A DNA stretch of 64,000 nt. Origin: VFMC01 sp963791635 (GTDB taxonomy: Bacteria > Actinomycetota > Acidimicrobiia > Acidimicrobiales > Ilumatobacteraceae). Positions 17,708-26,278 of the stretch are shown one piece after another. The stretch spans positions 119,964 through 183,963 of the forward strand of contig CAWBTC010000003.1 of the NCBI GenBank assembly GCA_963791635.1, in the 5' to 3' direction. Position 1 is the stretch's first letter. The number at the start of each line of letters is the position of its first letter. The position numbers and the translations under genes are program-made. The notes beneath the pieces were generated by a model, which worked only from the letters and a program-made list of their open reading frames with translations, ran no database searches and was not told the origin of the DNA.

Positions 17708-18199
17708 ATGGGAAGCCTTGCTGCAGGAGTCAGCCTCACCGATGACGAGGTCGACGAGCTGATGCTGTCGTCGTGGAACCTGCGTGTGGCGACCGTTGGA
17801 CCGGGCGATCGGATCAATGTGACACCACTGTGGTTCGGCTGGATCGAAGGGAAGGTCTACTTCTACTGCCGCGGCCAGAAGATCGCGAACCTCCGCCGCA
17901 ACCCGGTGTGCACCGTTCTCGTCGATCGCAACGAGCGCTTCCCCGAATTGCAGGGCGTGATGTTCCAAGGGCAGGCACGGGTGCTCGAGACCACCGCCGA
18001 CGAGTCCGCCGACAGCAGCCTCGACGTCGTGCGTGCGCAGATGGGCGTGAAGTACGCGGGCGGTCACGGTGAGCCCACCCCTGACGACACGACCGGGCTG
18101 CGCATGGAGGCATCCGCTCGCGGCAGGATGTGGCGATGGGTGGTCTTCACCCCGAACCACGCCATCACCTGGGACAACCACAAGCTTGCGAAGCGCTGA
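17708..18199 (+). CDS. Pyridoxamine-5'-phosphate-oxidase-fold flavin/F420-binding protein
   Basis: A 163-residue split-barrel protein of the PNPOx-like superfamily. The order LSSWNLRVATVGPGDRINVTPLWFGWIEGKVYFYC then RRNPVCTVLVD is the standard barrel core. Many actinobacterial members use F420 or FMN to reduce quinones or other substrates. The presence of cofE and an LLM enzyme in the window makes F420 plausible but not shown. It lies 15 bp upstream of the AhpD-like gene and is probably cotranscribed with it. Confidence 0.78.
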   Translation: MGSLAAGVSLTDDEVDELMLSSWNLRVATVGPGDRINVTPLWFGWIEGKVYFYCRGQKIANLRRNPVCTVLVDRNERFPELQGVMFQGQARVLETTADESADSSLDVVRAQMGVKYAGGHGEPTPDDTTGLRMEASARGRMWRWVVFTPNHAITWDNHKLAKR

Positions 18200-18214
18200 G
18201 ACAGGAGACGAACC

Positions 18215-18814
18215 ATGGATCGCATCCGACAGATCGACCCGAGCGAGTGGGACCAGCGAATGGTCGACGCGATCAAGCCCGAGGAGCGCACGCCGCTCGA
18301 GAACGGGCTCATGCGCTACTTCGCGCATCGTCCCGAGCTCGCGAGCGGCCTGATGGCCTTCGCCGGGTCCTTGAAGCGCAACCGCAAGCTCGACTCGCGC
18401 CTGGTGGAGCTCGTACGCCTCCGCGTTGCGTTCCACAACCAGTGTCGGAGCTGCATGGCGATCCGGTACACCGATGCGATCGATGCAGGACTGACGGAGG
18501 ACCTCGTGTGCTCGCTCGAGCGGCCGTACGACGCGCCCGACCTCACCCCGCCAGAACGGGCTGCACTCCGATTCGGAGAGCTGTTCGCGACGAACCATCT
18601 CGCGATCGACGACGATCTCTTCGCCGACCTGCACGAACACTTCGACGATGGCGAGATCGTCGAGCTCGCCCTCGATGTCGCACTGTTCGTCGGGGTCGGT
18701 CGACTCGGGGCGATCCTGCACATGGTCGAAGAGCTCCCCGACGCGTTCCGGGAGTCGCCGGTGGCGCCCGACGCGGTCACCCCGTGGGGCAACGACGCCA
18801 TCGTCGTGCACTGA
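18215..18814 (+). CDS. Carboxymuconolactone decarboxylase/AhpD-like protein
   Basis: A 199-residue CMD-family protein with the redox CxxC pair C77/C80 (NQCRSCMAIRYTDA) of AhpD-like alkylhydroperoxidases. An all-helical fold is expected. The CxxC favours peroxidase/disulfide chemistry over lactone decarboxylation. AGGAG stands seven to eight bases before the ATG, one of the clearer Shine-Dalgarno sequences in the window, as expected for the second gene of an operon. Its stop is directly abutted by the stop of the convergent acyltransferase (no spacer). Confidence 0.82.
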   Translation: MDRIRQIDPSEWDQRMVDAIKPEERTPLENGLMRYFAHRPELASGLMAFAGSLKRNRKLDSRLVELVRLRVAFHNQCRSCMAIRYTDAIDAGLTEDLVCSLERPYDAPDLTPPERAALRFGELFATNHLAIDDDLFADLHEHFDDGEIVELALDVALFVGVGRLGAILHMVEELPDAFRESPVAPDAVTPWGNDAIVVH

Positions 18815-20227
18815 TCAGGCGGCGAGCGCGAGCACCTCGTCGAAGCCCTCGCGCAAGCAGCGCATGAACAGTGGCACGTCGGTGACGGCAGCGGTATCGA
18901 CGTTCACGCCCATGCTGCAGACTCCGTCGTAGGTCATCAACGTCACGTTCAACGACGACCCGGCCGTCGGCCCGAACGGCACGTACCGACGCACTCGCAC
19001 ACCCTGGAGATACAGCGGGACGGGCACGCCCGGCACGTTGCTGGCGAGGAAGTCGATGTGCTTCAGCATCGAACCGAGCACCCCGCTCGGCATCAGATTG
19101 AGCACGCCGGCGATCGCCTCGGTGTGGGCGAGCGAGCGTTCCTGGCGAATGCGCCGGCCGATGTCGTGCAACCGCCGGATGCGCTCGTCGGCATCGGGCA
19201 CCCCCACGGGCACCAGGAACCGCATCACCGTCACGTGGTTCCCACCGATGTCGTCGGCCGAGGTGCGCAGGCTCACCGGCATCGCCACGTGGAGATCCTC
19301 CACCTCGACGCCGAACGCGTCGTGGTAGCGACGCAACCCGCCCGTGATCGCGGCCAGGAAGCCATCGTTGAGCGTGCCCCGAGCCGCCGCGGCCGCACGG
19401 CGGAGGTCGTCGAGTGGTACCTCGATCATCTCGAATCGGGTCTCACGGTGTCGATCGACCATCACGGGCGACAGCGTGTGGGTCATCGGCGCGACGGTGC
19501 GACCGATCGACTGTGCCGTCTTGACGGTCTCCACCACCGCATGGAGCGGGTCGCGGAGGGCCTGCAACAGGCTCGGCACGATCGACGGCAGCGTGCGTCG
19601 CGCAAGCCCGACCACCCCGTCGAGGTCGTGGGCGACGACCTCGCGCACCGAGTCGACCAAGCCGTGCACCGAGGGAGCGCTCGGCGCCACCTGCTCGGCC
19701 ACGGGCCGGACGGGCTGACCAGGATCAGCCTCCAGATCGAACAGGTGCACCGCGAGCTGCACGGCGCCGATGCCGTCGGTCACCACATGGTGCGCCTTCA
19801 TCACGAGCGCCGACGTCCCATCGGCCAAGCCCTCGACCAGGGTGAACTCCCACAGCGGGCGGGTGCGGTCGAACCCCGCCTGCGCGCTGTTGCGGGCGAA
19901 GTCGAACACCTCGCGCATCGTGGCCGGCATGGGCACCGCCGCGCGCCGGAGGTGATAGCTCAGGTCGAACTCGGCGTCGGGTTCCCATCGCCATGTGGTG
20001 GGGTGCAAGGGCACGGGCACCACCTTTTCGCGCAGTTCGGGCACCATCCGCGTGACGTGCTCCACGCGGGCGACGAGGCGCTCCCAGTCGGGCAAACCGT
20101 CGAGCGTGACCACTCCGACGATCGTGGAACGCAACAGTGGATCCGACTCGACGGTCCACATGATTGCGTCGTTCTGGCTCAGGTATGCCCGTGCGACAGG
20201 CGACTTCGTGTGCGTGGTCGACCCCAT
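18815..20227 (-). CDS. Wax ester synthase/diacylglycerol acyltransferase (WS/DGAT)
   Basis: A 470-residue bifunctional WS/DGAT enzyme that esterifies fatty alcohols or diacylglycerol with acyl-CoA to make storage lipid. The catalytic HHxxxDG is at residues 146-152 (HHVVTDG). The N-terminal LSQNDAIMWTVES and the C-terminal NVPGVPVPLYLQG / NVTLMTYDG motifs match the family. The length is normal. No other lipid-storage gene is next to it. It likely sits at the membrane-lipid droplet interface. Confidence 0.88.
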   Translation of the reverse strand: MGSTTHTKSPVARAYLSQNDAIMWTVESDPLLRSTIVGVVTLDGLPDWERLVARVEHVTRMVPELREKVVPVPLHPTTWRWEPDAEFDLSYHLRRAAVPMPATMREVFDFARNSAQAGFDRTRPLWEFTLVEGLADGTSALVMKAHHVVTDGIGAVQLAVHLFDLEADPGQPVRPVAEQVAPSAPSVHGLVDSVREVVAHDLDGVVGLARRTLPSIVPSLLQALRDPLHAVVETVKTAQSIGRTVAPMTHTLSPVMVDRHRETRFEMIEVPLDDLRRAAAAARGTLNDGFLAAITGGLRRYHDAFGVEVEDLHVAMPVSLRTSADDIGGNHVTVMRFLVPVGVPDADERIRRLHDIGRRIRQERSLAHTEAIAGVLNLMPSGVLGSMLKHIDFLASNVPGVPVPLYLQGVRVRRYVPFGPTAGSSLNVTLMTYDGVCSMGVNVDTAAVTDVPLFMRCLREGFDEVLALAA

Positions 20228-20280
20228 GTGATCACGGTGTCAGTCCCGTGACGGCCGCGACAGGGCCGAAGGTCATCCAC

Positions 20281-20310
20281 ACCGGCGCGAACCGGCACGA
20301 ACCGGCTCGA
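20281..20310 (+). repeat. 10-bp tandem repeat (ACCGGCNCGA) x3
   Basis: Three copies of ACCGGCNCGA (N = G, A, T), 18 bp before the start of the GNAT/acyl-CoA-synthetase fusion, where its promoter should be. Confidence 0.8.
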
Positions 20311-20327
20311 TATGACAAGCTCGACGT

Positions 20328-22913
20328 GTGGCGAGCACACCGGAGGATTGGGCCACCAGCGTCGTGTTGGCCGATGGCGAGACCGGCTACCTACGAGCGA
20401 TGACCCCGGAGGATGCCCCGGCGTTGCTGGAGTTCCACGAGCGCCAACCGAGGGAGAACCTCTATCGGCGCTTCTTCTCGCCGAAGCCCACGCTCACACC
20501 TTCAGAGCTCGAGCACTTCACCGTCATCGATTTCGCCGACCGCGTCGCGCTGGTGCTGGAGATCCACGGCGAGTTCGCTGCATGGGCGAGCTACGAACGC
20601 TGGCCGGGCCGTGACGATGCCGACGTCGCGTTCATGGTCGACGAGATCCATCGGGGGAAGGGCATCGCGACCCTCATGCTCGAGCATCTGGCTGCGATCG
20701 CCCACTCGAACGGCATCGGTCGCTTCACCGCCGACGTGCTTGCCGACAACCGGCCGATGCTCAACGTGTTCTCCAAGGCGGGCTGGCCGGTGCAACGTCA
20801 CTTCGACAGCGGTGTCGTGGAGCTCGAGTTCCCCCTCTCCGACACCGAGCAGTTCGTCGACTCGGTCGAAGAGCGCGAACACCGGGCCGACAGCCGTTCG
20901 GTGGCCCGTTTGCTGCTGCCCCGGTCGGTGGCCGTGATCGGAGCGAGCGACGAGCCCGGTTCGATCGGGCGCGAGGTGTGGACCAACGTGGCCACGGGTG
21001 CGGTGCACCCGTGCTTCCCGGTGAATCCACGTCGCACCACCATCGGTGGCGTGCAGGCCTACCCAACGGTGCTCGACATCGACCATGACATCTGGCTGGC
21101 GGTGATCGCCACCCCGGCAGCAGTGCTGGAGCAGGTGATCGACCAATGCATCGAAAAGCGAGTGCGCGGTGCCGTGGTGCTCACCGCGGTCGACGGCACC
21201 GGCATCGACATGCCCGCCATCGTCGACAAGGCCCGCCGCTATGGGATGCGCATCATCGGCCCCGCGAGCATGGGCATCGCGACAGGTCGCCTGAAGGGCG
21301 ACGCCACCACACCGATCGATGCACCCGTCGACGTGCCGATGGGTGTCCAGGCCGCGCTGGTGCCGGTCGACCTCCCCGCCGGTGGCATCGCGATCTCGAT
21401 GCAATCAGGCTCGCTCGGCGCCTCGCTGCTGCAATTGGCAGCGCAGATGTCGATGGGTCTGTCCTGGTTCGTGTCGCTCGGCGACAAGAGCGACGTGTCC
21501 GGCAACGACCTCCTCCAGTTCTGGGAGGACGACGAGCGCACGACCGTGATCGCGATCTACACCGAGAGCTTCGGCAATCCACGCAAGTTCGCCCGCATCG
21601 CTCGCCGTGTGTCACGCCGCCGTCCGATCGTTGCGGTTCGCACCGGTGCGGCCGCGCTCGGCACCGCTGCCGCAGCGCTGTACCAGCAGGCGGGCGTGAT
21701 CGAGGTGCCGACCGTGCGGGCAATGCTCGACACGGCTCGCGTGCTCGCATGCCAGCCGGTGCCGGCCGGCCCGAGAGTCGCGATCCTCACGAACTCGCGC
21801 AGCCCCGGTGTGCTCGCCGCCGCGGCGCTGCAGGTGGCAGGGCTCGAGGTCGTTCCAGCGCCGCAACCACTCGACTGGCGTTCCGACATCGACGACTACG
21901 GCCCCGCTGTCTCGGCCGCGCTCGCCGACCCCGGCGTTGATACCGTCCTCGTGATCCACGCGCCCCCGATCGTGTCGGCACGGGTGCCCACGCGGGCAAT
22001 CGACGCCGCTGGAGCGGGCGCCACGAAGCCCGTCGTCGCCGTGATGCTCGGTCGCAGCGACGGCCCCATCTGTGACGGCTCACGGGTACCGTCGTTCTCG
22101 TTCCCCGAACCCGCTGCCGTGGTGATCGGCCACATGGCCGCCTATCGGCGCTGGCTCGACACCGAAGCCCCCGCCATCCTCACCGACCTCGACGGAGTCG
22201 ACAGCGCCGCAGCATCAGCCGTGCTCGCACGTGCCGTCGCCGATGGCGATCTCATCGCGTCGATTCCCGACGTGGATGCGATCCTGCATGCCTACGGCGT
22301 GCAGTCGCCGGCCACCGAGCTCACCGACGCTGGCGCGGTCGACGACATCGTCACCGTGGCCGAGCGTGTCGGCTACCCCGTGAGCCTGAAGGCTGCGCAT
22401 CGTCGTGCCGGCCGATCGGCCGAGGCAGGCGTCGCCCTCGACATCCCCGACGCCGACGCCGTCCGCGACGCCGTCGCCGTGATGCGCGCCAGCCTCGGCG
22501 AGGGCGCCGGCTGCATCACCGTGCAGAAGATGGTGCCGCCCGGGGTGGACGTGCGCATCCGCTGCACCACCGATCCCCGCCTGGGTGCAGTCATCACCGT
22601 CGGTCTCGGCGGGATCCTGGCCGATGCCATCGGCGACGAAGAGAGCCGCCTCGCCCCGGTGACGCACGCCGCGGCGGCGAACCTCGTGCACTCCTCACGT
22701 CTCGCTGCAGCACTCGCGAGCGCAGGAATCGACGCCGAGCCTCTCGTGGACACGATCACCCGCGTCTCGCACCTCGTGTTCGACAACACCTCGATCGACG
22801 AGCTCGACATCAACCCGGCGATCGTCAGTGCCGGCGGTTGCTGGGTCGTGGACGCCCGGGTGTCGCTCACTGCTTCGGCACAGCCGGAAGCCGCGATGCG
22901 GCGCCTCGTCTGA
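20328..22913 (+). CDS. GNAT plus ADP-forming acyl-CoA-synthetase-like fusion (Pat-type lysine acetyltransferase)
   Basis: An 861-residue fusion. The N-terminal GNAT domain has its acetyl-CoA loop at residues 109-117 (RGKGIATLM). It is followed by a CoA-binding Rossmann domain (SVAVIGASDEPGSIG, about 199-213), succinyl-CoA-ligase-like domains and a C-terminal ATP-grasp domain (VSLKAAHRRAGRSAEAGVAL, TVQKMVPPGVDVRIRC). This is the architecture of actinobacterial Pat enzymes with the GNAT in front, which acetylate and inactivate acyl-CoA synthetases. The usual phospho-His loop of active ADP-forming synthetases is not recognisable (GPASMGI), so the large part is probably a regulatory sensor. The start is GTG. 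Its stop overlaps the MFS start (TGATG). Confidence 0.83.
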   Translation: MASTPEDWATSVVLADGETGYLRAMTPEDAPALLEFHERQPRENLYRRFFSPKPTLTPSELEHFTVIDFADRVALVLEIHGEFAAWASYERWPGRDDADVAFMVDEIHRGKGIATLMLEHLAAIAHSNGIGRFTADVLADNRPMLNVFSKAGWPVQRHFDSGVVELEFPLSDTEQFVDSVEEREHRADSRSVARLLLPRSVAVIGASDEPGSIGREVWTNVATGAVHPCFPVNPRRTTIGGVQAYPTVLDIDHDIWLAVIATPAAVLEQVIDQCIEKRVRGAVVLTAVDGTGIDMPAIVDKARRYGMRIIGPASMGIATGRLKGDATTPIDAPVDVPMGVQAALVPVDLPAGGIAISMQSGSLGASLLQLAAQMSMGLSWFVSLGDKSDVSGNDLLQFWEDDERTTVIAIYTESFGNPRKFARIARRVSRRRPIVAVRTGAAALGTAAAALYQQAGVIEVPTVRAMLDTARVLACQPVPAGPRVAILTNSRSPGVLAAAALQVAGLEVVPAPQPLDWRSDIDDYGPAVSAALADPGVDTVLVIHAPPIVSARVPTRAIDAAGAGATKPVVAVMLGRSDGPICDGSRVPSFSFPEPAAVVIGHMAAYRRWLDTEAPAILTDLDGVDSAAASAVLARAVADGDLIASIPDVDAILHAYGVQSPATELTDAGAVDDIVTVAERVGYPVSLKAAHRRAGRSAEAGVALDIPDADAVRDAVAVMRASLGEGAGCITVQKMVPPGVDVRIRCTTDPRLGAVITVGLGGILADAIGDEESRLAPVTHAAAANLVHSSRLAAALASAGIDAEPLVDTITRVSHLVFDNTSIDELDINPAIVSAGGCWVVDARVSLTASAQPEAAMRRLV

Positions 22914-24136
22914 TGGCAGCGCCGAGCGACGATCCCGAGATCGTCCGGCGCACACAACTGGTCGACATCGTCCGAGCGATCCCGGCGGGCGTGCTCGTGC
23001 CGGTGGAGTCGACGATCGTGCTCACGGTGGCGATCACTCGCTTCGACGCCCAGGGCTGGGTGAAGGGCATCATCGCTGCCGCCGCCGGAGTGGGACTGCT
23101 CTCGTCGCCGTTCATCACAGCGTTCGCACGGCGTTCCGGCAGGCCGGTGATGGTGGTGGCTGCTGGCATCAGCGTGGTCGGCGCCCTTGGCTTTGCCTTG
23201 TCGTCGAGTGGCGCGCTGGCGGTGATGGTGGTCGGTTCGATCATCGGCGTCGCCGCGATCAGCGCGCCCATCCCCCTCCTCACGGCGACGTACGAACGCA
23301 ACTTCTCGGTCGTCGATCGCGGCAAGCGAGTCGGCCGGGGCATGGCCGTGCGCGTCGCTGTCGGCGCGCTCTCGGGCTTCGCGATGGGTGCGTACCTGAA
23401 GGCCTTCCCGGATCGGTGGTGGCAACTGCTGGTGGTGGCGGCCGTGGCGATGGCGAGCGTGGCCATGTGCCAGGCGAACGTGCCCTCGCGGCCGCTCGAT
23501 CACGTGGACGGACGGACCTCGCCGCTCCCCCACTTCCACTTGTTGGGACAGGACCGTCAGCTCCGGCTCACGCTCATCGCTTGGATGCTGATGGGGTTCG
23601 GCAACCTCATGTTGCTGCCGCTGCGCGTGGAGTACCTCGCCCGTCCGGTCTACGGCATCAATGCCGACGCGGCACAGATCGTGATGCTCACCGTGACGGT
23701 CCCTTCAGTGGTGCGGCTGTTGTGCATGCCGTTGTTCGGCAACCTGTTCGATCGGATGTCGTTCTTCTCCGCGCGGATCATGGTGAACCTGCTGTTCGCT
23801 CTCTACGTGGCAGCGTTCTTCTCCGGGTCCACCGATCTCGGGCTGTTGCTCGGCGCTGTCGCGTTCGGCGTCGGCAGTGCCGGGGGCGATCTGATGTGGA
23901 CGCTCTGGGTGACCAAGTTCGCCCCGCCCGGACGAGTGGCCGACTACATGGGACTTCACACGTTCTTCACCGGCATCCGTGCCGTTACCGCACCGGTGCT
24001 GGGATTTCTGGTGATCGAACGCTTCGATCTCGAAACGGTGGCCTGGATGGCGGCGGCGCTGATCGTGGTGTCGTCGATGGTGCTGCTCCCCGAGGCGCGC
24101 CTCGAGCGGCGGGCAGCGGCACAACGCGTGAGCTGA
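22913..24136 (+). CDS. MFS transporter
   Basis: A 407-residue major facilitator superfamily protein with about twelve hydrophobic spans, for example VGLLSSPFITAF, VMVVAAGISVVGALGFAL and LGLLLGAVAFGVGSAGG. A basic intracellular loop (ARRSGRP) follows the second span as in other MFS members. The ATG shares one base with the preceding stop (TGATG), so translation is coupled to the Pat-like gene, an unusual pairing. The substrate is unknown. Confidence 0.8.
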   Translation: MAAPSDDPEIVRRTQLVDIVRAIPAGVLVPVESTIVLTVAITRFDAQGWVKGIIAAAAGVGLLSSPFITAFARRSGRPVMVVAAGISVVGALGFALSSSGALAVMVVGSIIGVAAISAPIPLLTATYERNFSVVDRGKRVGRGMAVRVAVGALSGFAMGAYLKAFPDRWWQLLVVAAVAMASVAMCQANVPSRPLDHVDGRTSPLPHFHLLGQDRQLRLTLIAWMLMGFGNLMLLPLRVEYLARPVYGINADAAQIVMLTVTVPSVVRLLCMPLFGNLFDRMSFFSARIMVNLLFALYVAAFFSGSTDLGLLLGAVAFGVGSAGGDLMWTLWVTKFAPPGRVADYMGLHTFFTGIRAVTAPVLGFLVIERFDLETVAWMAAALIVVSSMVLLPEARLERRAAAQRVS

Positions 24137-24141
24137 CGCGC

Positions 24142-24201
24142 CGGTTGACGAGGCGGTTGACGAGGCGGTTGACGAGGCGGTTGACGAGGCGGAGGACGAG
24201 A
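24142..24201. repeat. 12-bp tandem repeat (CGGTTGACGAGG) x4 plus a degenerate fifth
   Basis: Four perfect copies of CGGTTGACGAGG (24142-24189) and one diverged copy fill the spacer between the convergent MFS and pdxA2 genes. Perfect identity suggests recent or ongoing expansion. Confidence 0.9.
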
Positions 24202-24210
24202 CGGATCGGT

Positions 24211-25203
24211 TCAACTCGCGAGCTTGCGGGCCCAGTCGATCGCGTGCTGCAGCGACTCGGTGAACGCGAGGCCCTGCCAGGCGATGTCGAAGGCCGTGCC
24301 GTGGTCGACCGATGTGCGGATCACCGGCAGGCCGATCGTGATGTTCACGCCACTCTCGAACGCCAGCAACTTCATCGGGGTGTGGCCCTGGTCGTGGTAC
24401 ATGCACACGATTGCGTCGAACCGCTTGCGATGCACTGCCTGGTGGAACACGGTGTCGGCTGGGTGCGGCCCGCTGGCGTCGATGCCCTCGGCGCGCGCCG
24501 CTTCGATCGCAGGAACGATGCGCTCAGCATCCTCCGAACCGAACAGGCCGTTTTCGCCGGCGTGAGGGTTCAGTCCGCACACGGCGAGGCGCGGTGCGGG
24601 GAGGAAGCGGGACAGCGTGGCATGGGTGAGGCGGATCACGTCGAGCACGCGCGCTGTGGTGACGCGTTCGATCGCCTCGCGCAGCGACACGTGGGTGCTC
24701 ACGTGGGTGACCACCAGATCGGCCGCGGCCAGCATCATCGAGTACCGGGTGACACCGCATTCGGCCGCAATCAGCTCCGTATGACCGACGAACACCGGGT
24801 CGGAGAGCTGCGTCGCTTCCTTGTTCATCGGCAGCGTCACGATCGCGGCGACCTTGCCGGCGAGGGCGTCGCGTGTGGCAGCCACCACGTACTGACGGGC
24901 AGCCGCACCTGAGGCAGCATCGAGCTTGCCCGGTCGATGCTGCTCCGCCGTGAGGAGGGCGAGATCGACCACGTGCAGCCGACCGTCGTGACGTGGTGGC
25001 CGCCGATCGGCCGCGGCGACCACGATGTCACGCTCGGGATCGAGGTCGAGACCGAGCAGTCGAACTCCTTGGCGAAGGATGGCCAGATCTCCGTAGACGA
25101 CGGCGTCGCCGAGCCCGTGCGACACATGGCGGCGGAGCACGATCTCGGGTCCGACGCCTGAGGCGTCGCCCATCGTGATCGCCAGTGTCGTCGTCGTGGT
25201 CAC
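24211..25203 (-). CDS. pdxA2: PdxA2-type 4-phospho-D-threonate/erythronate 3-dehydrogenase
   Basis: A 330-residue PdxA-family NAD-dependent oxidative decarboxylase. It has the nucleotide region AITMGDASGVGPEI, metal-binding His in THVSLREAI and CMYHDQGHTPMK, and the substrate loop NPHAGENGLFG. PdxA itself works in pyridoxal-phosphate synthesis. Coupled translation with a DUF1537 four-carbon acid sugar kinase (GTGA overlap 25200-25203) identifies this copy as the PdxA2 type. PdxA2 oxidises and decarboxylates 4-phospho-D-threonate to dihydroxyacetone phosphate. The GTG start is given by that overlap. Confidence 0.82.
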   Translation of the reverse strand: MTTTTTLAITMGDASGVGPEIVLRRHVSHGLGDAVVYGDLAILRQGVRLLGLDLDPERDIVVAAADRRPPRHDGRLHVVDLALLTAEQHRPGKLDAASGAAARQYVVAATRDALAGKVAAIVTLPMNKEATQLSDPVFVGHTELIAAECGVTRYSMMLAAADLVVTHVSTHVSLREAIERVTTARVLDVIRLTHATLSRFLPAPRLAVCGLNPHAGENGLFGSEDAERIVPAIEAARAEGIDASGPHPADTVFHQAVHRKRFDAIVCMYHDQGHTPMKLLAFESGVNITIGLPVIRTSVDHGTAFDIAWQGLAFTESLQHAIDWARKLAS

Positions 25204-26240
25204 AGCGCATCCTCCAGTACGTCGACCAAGGTACCGGCCGAGCCGAACCCACCGGGCTTGGTCACGAGCCGCAGGCGTCGTCCGAGCAACTCGATCGAGC
25301 CAACCGCGATGCCCACGCCGAGCGTGCCCTCCACGACCACCGTCGCCTCACCGATCACGGCCGCGGTGGTGTCACCGCCGACCACGACGAGCGTGGAGAT
25401 CGATGGGTCGGCGACCAGTCGCTCACGGGCCTCGCCAGCAAGACGGGACAGCACTGCAGCAGCGTCGGCGTTGTGAGCATCGACAGGCGGCTGCAGAACA
25501 TCGACCCCGCGTGCCTGCAGCGCCGCGACCTGCGCGGCCGCCATCGGATGCCGGCTCGCGGAGACCACGAGTGCGCGAGGGGTGAGCCGCTCTGGCTCGG
25601 TGCGAAGGCGGGTCGGATCGAGACCTCTCACGAGTGCCGTGATCACCGCTGCGGGTCCGACCAGCACGACGTCGGGATGCGCGACCGCATGGGAGGCAAG
25701 GGAAGCGACATCGGCATCGGTGACGGCATCGGCCACCACGATGCGCGCACCTTCGGCGAATGCAGCCCGAACTGCCCCGAGATCGTGAGCCGAGATCGCG
25801 CCGGGCAACCGGTCGACGGGCCGCGAACCCGTGACCGGCGAACGAGGATCTGCTGCAAACACCGTCTCGTGCACGGGGACGCCATCGACGAGCACCGTGC
25901 CGTTCACGCACGTGCGGCCGGCGGCTGGGAACGCCGGCACGAGCAGAACGCGACGACCGGCATGAGCGATCGCCTCCGCCTCGAGCGGCCAGTTGCCGCG
26001 CAGCGTGGAGTCGATCTTGTGGGCGCGAAGCCCCGGTTCGCGCTCGACGAGCGAGCGCAGCCGTGAGGCCGCCTCGTCACCCGGCAGATGCCGGATGCGA
26101 AGGTCGAGCACCAGCAGTTCCGCGTGCACCTGTGACGTGGACACGACGCAACGCCAGCCGAGATCGGCGCACGCCGCCGCCGTCTCGAGCGCCCCGGTGG
26201 TGTCGTCGGCCGAAACGATCAACTCGGTCGACTCGAACAT
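25200..26240 (-). CDS. dtnK: Four-carbon acid sugar kinase (D-threonate/D-erythronate kinase, DUF1537)
   Basis: A 346-residue DUF1537/OtnK-family kinase that phosphorylates C4 sugar acids. The N-terminal substrate domain begins IVSADDTTGALETAAAC and contains AHKIDSTLRGNWPLEA. The C-terminal nucleotide domain has LVVVGGDTTAAVIGE and TKPGGFGSAGTL. The linked PdxA2 gene makes D-threonate or D-erythronate the likely substrate; which of the two cannot be told from sequence. TACGTT seven bases upstream supports the start at 26240. It is divergent from the LLM oxidoreductase. Confidence 0.83.
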   Translation of the reverse strand: MFESTELIVSADDTTGALETAAACADLGWRCVVSTSQVHAELLVLDLRIRHLPGDEAASRLRSLVEREPGLRAHKIDSTLRGNWPLEAEAIAHAGRRVLLVPAFPAAGRTCVNGTVLVDGVPVHETVFAADPRSPVTGSRPVDRLPGAISAHDLGAVRAAFAEGARIVVADAVTDADVASLASHAVAHPDVVLVGPAAVITALVRGLDPTRLRTEPERLTPRALVVSASRHPMAAAQVAALQARGVDVLQPPVDAHNADAAAVLSRLAGEARERLVADPSISTLVVVGGDTTAAVIGEATVVVEGTLGVGIAVGSIELLGRRLRLVTKPGGFGSAGTLVDVLEDAL

Positions 26241-26247
26241 GGGGCCG

Positions 26248-26271
26248 AACGTACCTGAGCCTCGCTACGGT
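26248..26271. promoter_or_regulatory. Back-to-back leaderless -10 boxes (TACGTT minus, TACGGT plus)
   Basis: On the minus strand TACGTT (26253-26248) is seven bases before the kinase ATG at 26240. On the plus strand TACGGT (26266-26271) is seven bases before the LLM ATG at 26279. The two start codons are only 38 bp apart, so the two polymerases would compete for overlapping DNA. Confidence 0.5.
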
Positions 26272-26278
26272 CGCCGTC

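Noticed and set aside
24142..24201. The tandem arrays as CRISPR
   Set aside because: Units are 9-14 bp and directly adjacent with no spacers, and no cas gene is present.
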